From JBBQFI01 sp038321775 (GTDB taxonomy: Bacteria; Verrucomicrobiota; Verrucomicrobiia; Chthoniobacterales; UBA10450), in NCBI GenBank assembly GCA_038321775.1, contig JBBQFI010000002.1:248001-312000 (forward strand): a stretch of DNA of 64,000 bases, written 5' to 3'. The position numbers and the translations under genes are program-made. The notes under the pieces are model-generated. The model was not told the origin of the DNA. It made no database searches and saw only the letters and a list, made by a program, of their open reading frames with translations. Shown here one piece after another: positions 59,517 to 64,000 of this stretch; position 1 is the stretch's first letter, and each line of letters begins with the position of its first letter.

Positions 59517-60656
59517 TTAGCCTCTGGCTAATGCATCCGATTGTTTCACGAAATCATCACCGCTCCATTCGCCGTCGGCACGAACAAGCTTTTTCGCGGC
59601 GGCTGCATCCGCCACTGCTTTATCTTTCGCTTTACGCTCGCCTTGCATGCGCACCAGTTCCGCGTGCGTGGTGAAGTAATCGAGGCTCTTGCCTTTGAAA
59701 TCGGCAAGGGTTTCGAATTTATGTTTCTCCATGAACGCGAGCAGCTCGTCGCACATGCGCTTCACGCAATCGTAACCGAACTTCATCACGCCGGTGCAAA
59801 CCTGCGTGGTGTCCGCGCCTAACAAGATGAATTGCGCTGCGTCTCCGCCACTTTCGATTCCACCAATGGCGGAAAGACTGCTTCCCGGGAATTCATTGCG
59901 AATCATCGTCGCGATTTCCATCACCATGCGCAGCGCGATTGGGCGAACCGCTTTGCAGGAATAACCGCCCGGCGTCGTGAAACCTTCCACCGTCGGTTCC
60001 GGTCGCAACGTGTCGAGATTCACACCCATGACGCTGCGAATCGTGTTAATCGCACTGACGCCCTGACAACCGCCACGAAACGCGGCGCGACTCGGATCAG
60101 TGATGCGCGTCACATTCGGCGTCATCTTTGCCCAGACCGGTTTTTTCGCCGCGGCCATGACCCAGCCGCAAACTTCCTCTACGATCTCCGGGTTTTCACC
60201 CATGGCCGCGCCCATTTTTCGTTCCGGCAATCCGTGCGGACAGGAAAAATTCAGCTCGAACGAATCGACGCCTACATCCTGACAACGCTCGACAATTTCA
60301 ATCCAGGCATCGCGATTATATTCCTCCATAATCGAGGCGATGAGTATGCCATCGGGAAACTGGTCTTTGATTTTCTTGAATTCTTCCAGCCAGATGTTGA
60401 ATGGCCGATCGCTGATGAGCTCGATGTTTTCCCAACCGATCGGCTCCTTGCCATCAGCCGCGAACAACTTCGCGTAACGCGGGGCGACGTTGACGACTTT
60501 CGACGAATCGAGACTGACCGTTTTTGCGATGACCGCGCCCCAGCCTTCGCGAAACGCGCGCGTGATCACGTTGAGATTCGTCCCTGGCGGACCGGAACCG
60601 ATAACGAATGGGTTGGGCAGCTTTAAGCCGTCAACCGTGGTAGCAAGTGTTGGCAT
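59517..60656 (-). CDS. preA: dihydropyrimidine dehydrogenase catalytic subunit (PreA-like)
   Basis: This is a 379-aa FMN enzyme of the dihydroorotate dehydrogenase fold that reduces uracil and thymine to the dihydro forms, step one of the pathway. The FMN region begins PNPFVIGSGPPGTNLNVITRAFREGWGAVIAKT, the catalytic Cys lies in NFSCPHGLPERKMG, and AKMTPNVT and AIGGIESGGDAAQFILLGA follow. Unlike E. coli PreA (about 411 aa) it has no C-terminal Cys-rich ferredoxin domain; a Lys/Ala-rich tail takes its place. No PreT partner is in the window. A strong Shine-Dalgarno sequence precedes the ATG. Confidence 0.92.
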   Translation of the reverse strand: MPTLATTVDGLKLPNPFVIGSGPPGTNLNVITRAFREGWGAVIAKTVSLDSSKVVNVAPRYAKLFAADGKEPIGWENIELISDRPFNIWLEEFKKIKDQFPDGILIASIMEEYNRDAWIEIVERCQDVGVDSFELNFSCPHGLPERKMGAAMGENPEIVEEVCGWVMAAAKKPVWAKMTPNVTRITDPSRAAFRGGCQGVSAINTIRSVMGVNLDTLRPEPTVEGFTTPGGYSCKAVRPIALRMVMEIATMIRNEFPGSSLSAIGGIESGGDAAQFILLGADTTQVCTGVMKFGYDCVKRMCDELLAFMEKHKFETLADFKGKSLDYFTTHAELVRMQGERKAKDKAVADAAAAKKLVRADGEWSGDDFVKQSDALARG

Positions 60657-60660
60657 AACG

Positions 60661-60670
60661 AGTCTCCTCC
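60661..60670 (-). promoter_or_regulatory. strong ribosome binding site of the preA-like gene
   Basis: The minus strand reads GGAGGAGACT, four bases before the ATG at 60656. This is the clearest Shine-Dalgarno sequence in the window and fixes the start of the first gene of the pyrimidine cluster. Confidence 0.7.
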
Positions 60671-60805
60671 AGCAAAACCGGTTTGTTTAACAAAAACTGG
60701 GGGACGTGGCCAGCGGCAAAGTAAGCGGCGGCCATCTCGATCCGACGCTGGTCAAAATCTTCCCGCCGCCGAACTCGCGGAAATTAATGTAGCCCCGCGC
60801 TCGTC

Positions 60806-61189
60806 CTATTCAATGAACCGGATCGTCAGCGGGTAGCGGTAGAATTTTCCTTCGCTCGCCTGGATGGCGGCGATGATGACGAAGACGGCGTTCAGCACCC
60901 AAAGGACGGCGAGGAAAGCGAATCCGATCAGCACGAGCCAAAAAACCACCGCGACGAGATTATAGATGAGCATCGAGATCTGGAAGTTGAGCGCTTCCTT
61001 GCCATGCGCATCGATCTCGGGTGAGTCGTGACGTTTCGCCAGCCAGACGATGAGCGGCGGAAGAATGTGACCGGGGAAATGAACAAAGCTGCCGAGCAAC
61101 GCGCTGGCATGACAAAGCGCGCACCAAGTCCGAACGTTGGTGAGCGCGGGAACGCTGGGCGGCGGCGGTGTTGGGTATGAAGTTTCCAT
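60806..61189 (-). CDS. DUF4870 domain membrane protein
   Basis: This is a 127-aa protein with a Pro-rich cytoplasmic start (PTPPPPSVPAL) followed by DUF4870 features: CALCHASALLGSFVHFPGHILPPLIVWLAKRHDSPEIDAHGKEALNFQIS, then two helices (YNLVAVVFWLVLIGFAFLAVLWVLNAVFVIIAAI). The family is widespread, resembles chloroplast Tic20, and has no proven function. It lies alone between the pyrimidine cluster and the divergent NYN gene. Confidence 0.88.
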   Translation of the reverse strand: METSYPTPPPPSVPALTNVRTWCALCHASALLGSFVHFPGHILPPLIVWLAKRHDSPEIDAHGKEALNFQISMLIYNLVAVVFWLVLIGFAFLAVLWVLNAVFVIIAAIQASEGKFYRYPLTIRFIE

Positions 61190-61298
61190 GGTTCTATTAA
61201 ATGGATGCAGCGCGCTGGCGTTTTGGATTCAAGAAGTTCGACACGCGGCGCAGAGTTGCGTGCAAAACGAAATCTGTCGCCCACGAATCGTGCTAGGC

Positions 61299-61350
61299 AG
61301 GACTATCTCGTTGCGGTCCCGTCCCGGCAGACAAGGATGCAGATAGTCCT
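61299..61350. repeat. 10-base inverted repeat in the DUF4870-NYN spacer
   Basis: AGGACTATCT (61299-61308) and AGATAGTCCT (61341-61350) are perfect inverted copies separated by 32 bases, in the 263-base gap between divergent genes. They could be operator half-sites or a weak hairpin. The rest of the gap shows a C-rich stretch near 61388 and no obvious promoter. Confidence 0.35.
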
Positions 61351-61452
61351 TGCGTTGGCCGCCGTTTTGCTACTTCATCCCACCATATCCCCCCCAAGCC
61401 TTCGGGCGAGGGGCGCGAGGCCGCCGGAGCAATCCTGCGGCTTCTGCATTTT

Positions 61453-62070
61453 ATGGCCCTGAAGACCAACGTTTACGTCGACGCTTTTAACCTTTATTAC
61501 GGTTGTCTGCGAAAGACGCCGTATCGCTGGCTGAATTTGGCGGAACTCTGCGCGAAGATCCTGCCTAGGAACGAAATTCACCGCATCCGGTATTCCACGG
61601 CCTTGGTTACTCCGCGCCCGTCCGATCCCCAACAAAGAAACCGCCAAGAGATTTACATTCGAGCGCTTCGCACCTTACCAAACTTGAGCGTGCACCTCGG
61701 ACGCTATCTCGCAAGCAAAGTTCGAATGAGGCGCGCAGACGGCATGGGCACTGTCGAAGTTCTGAAGTCGGAAGAAAAAGGATCCGATGTCAATCTCGCC
61801 AGCTACTTGCTCATTGACGCGTACAGGAGTGATTGCGACGTCGCCCTAATTGTCTCGAACGATTCAGATCTGGTTTTTCCCATCGAGCATATCAAACAGC
61901 AAGTCGGGAAGGTTATCGGAATTCTCAATCCACGTCCGAGACCAAGTCGGGAATTATTTCCCCTCGCAAACTTCTATCGGCAGATTCGCACAAGCGTCTT
62001 AGCCGACAGCCAATTTCCTGAATCGTTGACAGACGCCCAAGGTGAATTTCACAAGCCACTGACTTGGTGA
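61453..62070 (+). CDS. NYN domain (LabA/DUF88-like) putative ribonuclease
   Basis: This is a 205-aa protein with the PIN-like NYN fold. The acidic active-site positions are in NVYVDAFNLYYG (start), SEEKGSDVNLASYLLIDAY (about 110-128) and ALIVSNDSDLVFPIEHI (about 136-152). Members are metal-dependent RNases, sometimes parts of toxin or defence loci; none of those partners is visible here. The C-terminus FPESLTDAQGEFHKPLTW is typical of the group. The gene is isolated, in opposite orientation to its neighbours, and contains no GCCTAACGA site, which hints at later acquisition but does not show it. Confidence 0.85.
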   Translation: MALKTNVYVDAFNLYYGCLRKTPYRWLNLAELCAKILPRNEIHRIRYSTALVTPRPSDPQQRNRQEIYIRALRTLPNLSVHLGRYLASKVRMRRADGMGTVEVLKSEEKGSDVNLASYLLIDAYRSDCDVALIVSNDSDLVFPIEHIKQQVGKVIGILNPRPRPSRELFPLANFYRQIRTSVLADSQFPESLTDAQGEFHKPLTW

Positions 62071-62200
62071 GACTGATCGCCGAGTTCAACGTTGCTCAAA
62101 TGGAGTGTCTGAATGGCAGCGACGGCACGTTCGCGAATGGGCCGGTGTTAGGATCTCGCCGATAGCGTCTGCAAACCGCAAACGACGCAGCGAACAAATC

Positions 62201-63445
62201 CTAATTCTTCGTTCCTAAATATCCGATCGTCTTTTCCGCCAGGCGATCGAAAGCCGTCACGCACATCTCGAGGTGCTCTTCTTTTGTATCCTCAATCTTG
62301 TTGTGACTGATGCCGTATAAACTCTGCACGAACATCATCACCGTCGGAACGCCGGCGCGCGCAACTTCGGCCGCATCATGCAATGGACCCGAGGGCAATC
62401 GATGCGGTTTTGCGCCAGTCTCGCGAATCGCATCATCGGCAAACGCGATCAGCTCCTTATTAAATAAGATCGGCTCGATCTGCCAAAGCCGATCCCAGAC
62501 AACGCGAACATTTCCTTCCCTGGCAAAACGTTCGCTTGCTTCTTTTGCTTGCTGCAACATTTGCGCAAGCGCTTTGGCGTCGAGGTGACGTTGATCGAGC
62601 GTGATGCGGCATTCTTCGGCCACGCTTGTAACGATGCCGGGTTTCGTTAGGCATGAACCAATGGTGCAGACACCGCCGTTGCTGCGCTCGGCAATCCGAT
62701 AAATTTCCGGACTCATTTTCGCCGCCGCGAGAAAGGCGTCTTTGCGACGATTCATCGGCGTGCTCCCGGAATGCGCGGCCTGACCGTGATAGGTGATGGC
62801 GTGCCGCTCGACTCCGAACGTTCCGAGCACCGTGCCTAACGGCAGATCGAGATCGAGCAAGACCGGTCCCTGTTCGATGTGCAACTCAATATATGCCGCG
62901 GCGTCTTTCAGTTCCTTGCCGGAATCTTTTACTTTCTCGAAATCGATTCCGTGTTCTTTCAACGCCGCCGGCAACTCGATTCCATCTTTGTCTTTAAGTT
63001 CGCGCGCTTCGTTCATGTCGAGATTTCCCGAACAGGCGGAGGAACCGAACAAACTTTTTCCGAAACGCGCGCCTTCTTCGTCCGCCCAATCGACCAGTCG
63101 AACCGTGACCGGCGGTTTGCCGCGATATTGCGCAGCGATGCGCCGAAGAATTTCCACGCCGGCCAGCGTATTCAAACAACCATCGAGCCAGCCACCATTC
63201 GGCACCGAATCGATATGGCCGCCGATGAGCAGCGCCTTGTCCGATTCACCGCGCAAAGTCGCCCAAAAATTTCCGGCAGCGTCGTTGTGAATTTCGACAC
63301 CTTGCAGTCCCTCGATTTTCTTGCGTAACCACGTCCGCGCTTTCGCCCAAGCCGGCGTGAACGCCACACGCTGCGCGCCGTTTTCGTCTGCTGTTAACGC
63401 ACGCAGTTCTTTCAGTTCCTCGACGATTCTTTTCGGATCTAACAT
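62201..63445 (-). CDS. M20-type N-carbamoyl amino acid hydrolase / beta-ureidopropionase
   Basis: This is a 414-aa zinc amidohydrolase of the hydantoinase/carbamoylase family. In this setting it most likely hydrolyses N-carbamoyl-beta-alanine to beta-alanine, CO2 and ammonia, step three of pyrimidine breakdown. Metal-binding segments are GGHIDSVPNGGWLDGCLNTLAG, WADEEGARFGKSLFGSSA and YIELHIEQGPVLL, and the substrate-side loop is QAAHSGSTPMNRRKDA. The longer side chain in GGWLDGCLNT differs from the usual GGxFDGxLG. N-carbamoyl-L-amino acid or allantoate hydrolysis are alternatives. It lies 1 kb beyond preA, split off by two unrelated genes. A TTCGTTAGGC site encodes Leu-Thr-Lys. Confidence 0.88.
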   Translation of the reverse strand: MLDPKRIVEELKELRALTADENGAQRVAFTPAWAKARTWLRKKIEGLQGVEIHNDAAGNFWATLRGESDKALLIGGHIDSVPNGGWLDGCLNTLAGVEILRRIAAQYRGKPPVTVRLVDWADEEGARFGKSLFGSSACSGNLDMNEARELKDKDGIELPAALKEHGIDFEKVKDSGKELKDAAAYIELHIEQGPVLLDLDLPLGTVLGTFGVERHAITYHGQAAHSGSTPMNRRKDAFLAAAKMSPEIYRIAERSNGGVCTIGSCLTKPGIVTSVAEECRITLDQRHLDAKALAQMLQQAKEASERFAREGNVRVVWDRLWQIEPILFNKELIAFADDAIRETGAKPHRLPSGPLHDAAEVARAGVPTVMMFVQSLYGISHNKIEDTKEEHLEMCVTAFDRLAEKTIGYLGTKN

Positions 63446-63505
63446 AATATGTCAATCCGCGACGAGCGTTGTGAGTTTGAGATCAATCGCTCGACGAAAA
63501 AGCGA

Positions 63506-64000
63506 CTAACGCTTCCGCACGGCGCCGTTCTTTTTGCCATTGCGGTGACCGTTGCCATTACGCTTAAGCAAAGCCGGCAAAACAAGTTCTTCATCGTCAT
63601 GAATGAACTCTTCCGTTTTCTGGCGCGCCTCGTCATCGGTGAATTGTTGAGGCGGCGATTTCATGAAATAACTCGATGGGCCGACAAGCGCACCGGACAT
63701 TCCACGCTTCAGCGCCAGCTTCGCACAGCGGATGGCGTCGATGACGACTCCCGCGGAGTTCGGCGAATCCCAAACTTCCAATTTCAATTCGCAATTAATC
63801 GGAACGTTTCCAAACGTCGTTCCCTCCATGCGGATGTAACACCACTTGCGATCGGCCAGCCACGGCACGTAATCGCTCGGGCCCACGTGAACGTTTTCCG
63901 CGAGCATGGTGTGGCCAAGCTGACTCGTGACCGCTTGCGTCTTGGAAATCTTTTTCGATTCCAGCCGTTCGCGCTCGAGCATGTTCATGAAGTCGGTGTT
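63506..64000 (-). CDS. ino1: myo-inositol-3-phosphate synthase, C-terminal part (5' end outside window)
   Basis: The enzyme converts glucose 6-phosphate to inositol 3-phosphate with internal NAD redox. The visible 165 residues are NTDFMNMLERERLESKKISKTQAVTSQL, then HVGPSDYVPWLADRKWCYIRMEGTTFG and LKLEVWDSPNSAGVVIDAIRCAKLALKRG, ending GPSSYFMKSPP. These are diagnostic of the INO1 family active-site half. The frame is open to the window edge, so the gene continues upstream. A basic, low-complexity tail (KRNGNGHRNGKKNGAVRKR) follows the conserved domain. The product supplies inositol for lipids or osmolytes. Confidence 0.93.
   Translation of the reverse strand, partial: NTDFMNMLERERLESKKISKTQAVTSQLGHTMLAENVHVGPSDYVPWLADRKWCYIRMEGTTFGNVPINCELKLEVWDSPNSAGVVIDAIRCAKLALKRGMSGALVGPSSYFMKSPPQQFTDDEARQKTEEFIHDDEELVLPALLKRNGNGHRNGKKNGAVRKR

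Larger units (their letters stand above)
162..62652. repeat. dispersed GCCTAACGA(G) motif, 44 intact copies
   Basis: A nine-base word is scattered through the window, 23 times as GCCTAACGA and 21 times as TCGTTAGGC. The following base is G in 25, C in 11, A in 4 and T in 4. Seven more positions keep the core CCTAACGA. Copies lie in nearly all gene types and in a few spacers. Coordinates are given with the finding. The entry marks the span from first to last intact copy. Confidence 0.9.

Noticed and set aside
61205..61462. Plus-strand frame of 85 codons before the NYN gene
   Set aside because: No family features, overlaps the NYN start in another frame, and covers an inverted repeat and a C-rich tract; probably non-coding.
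162..62652. GCCTAACGA motif as a Chi or terminus-polar (KOPS-like) signal
   Set aside because: Copies are evenly split, 23 plus and 21 minus, within one window, without a polarity bias. A Chi-like role is not excluded but is less favoured.
162..62652. GCCTAACGA motif as a transcription terminator
   Set aside because: Most copies are single and deep inside coding regions, and no inverted close pairs with T-runs were found.
1..64000. CGATCG-rich words (HIP1-like)
   Set aside because: They look frequent, but I could not count them reliably against the GC-rich background, so no claim is made.
1..64000. CRISPR arrays, tRNA, rRNA, prophage or IS transposase genes
   Set aside because: No regularly spaced repeats, no cloverleaf-like conserved tRNA words and no integrase or transposase motifs were seen on either strand.

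Overview
The window is about 64 kb of moderately GC-rich bacterial chromosome. It has tight gene packing, many ATGA-type start/stop overlaps and no tRNA, rRNA, CRISPR or phage genes. The best guess is a Verrucomicrobiota bacterium, perhaps Chthoniobacterales. This rests on inference from the large set of ADOP-type duplicated ABC permeases, exported IorAB-type molybdenum hydroxylases, a multihaem cytochrome and stem-loop intergenic repeats whose spurious translations (ARVSRAGRGV..., RETRALPR) are familiar from that phylum. No rRNA or ribosomal protein marker is present to prove it.

Layout. 1-9.9 kb holds housekeeping genes: rpiB and a DnaJ/CbpA co-chaperone, DUF2905, a uracil-DNA glycosylase, oligoendopeptidase F, a serine hydrolase, yjbQ, hpt-moaD, yajQ, and a TPR lipoprotein gene that appears frameshifted at a C-run. 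9.9-37.4 kb is one minus-strand array of eight ADOP permeases (about 800 aa each), two LolD/MacB-type ATPases, one membrane-fusion adaptor, two DUF4097-like exported proteins and an iorAB pair. A near-perfect sigma-54 promoter lies at its upstream end. 37.7-40.4 kb encodes an NtrY-like kinase and NtrC-like sigma-54 activator that probably control it. 40.5-48.8 kb carries an octahaem cytochrome and exported peptidases (S9, M20, M3). 48.8-52.5 kb holds a deletion remnant of a second iorAB pair, two DJ-1/PfpI-type genes and a ComM/YifB ATPase. 52.7-63.4 kb is a reductive pyrimidine catabolism region: PreA-type dihydropyrimidine dehydrogenase, dihydropyrimidinase, NCS1 transporter, beta-alanine-type aminotransferase, malonate/methylmalonate semialdehyde dehydrogenase, guanine deaminase, and a separate carbamoylase-type hydrolase. 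The window ends inside a myo-inositol-3-phosphate synthase gene.

The most striking signal is not a gene. The 9-mer GCCTAACGA, usually GCCTAACGAG, occurs 44 times by eye (23 on plus, 21 on minus), against about 0.5 expected. It lies mostly inside genes, in all reading frames, and imports rare codons (TTA, CTA, AGG). Density, strand balance and frame independence resemble the DNA uptake sequences of Neisseria and Haemophilus. ComM, the transformation helicase family, is encoded in the same window. Other structural finds are a four-helix-bundle gene inside near-perfect terminal inverted repeats, four copies of a nested-hairpin repeat (one ending both flanking genes), the iorAB deletion scar and a recurring CTAANACATC word before ADOP starts.
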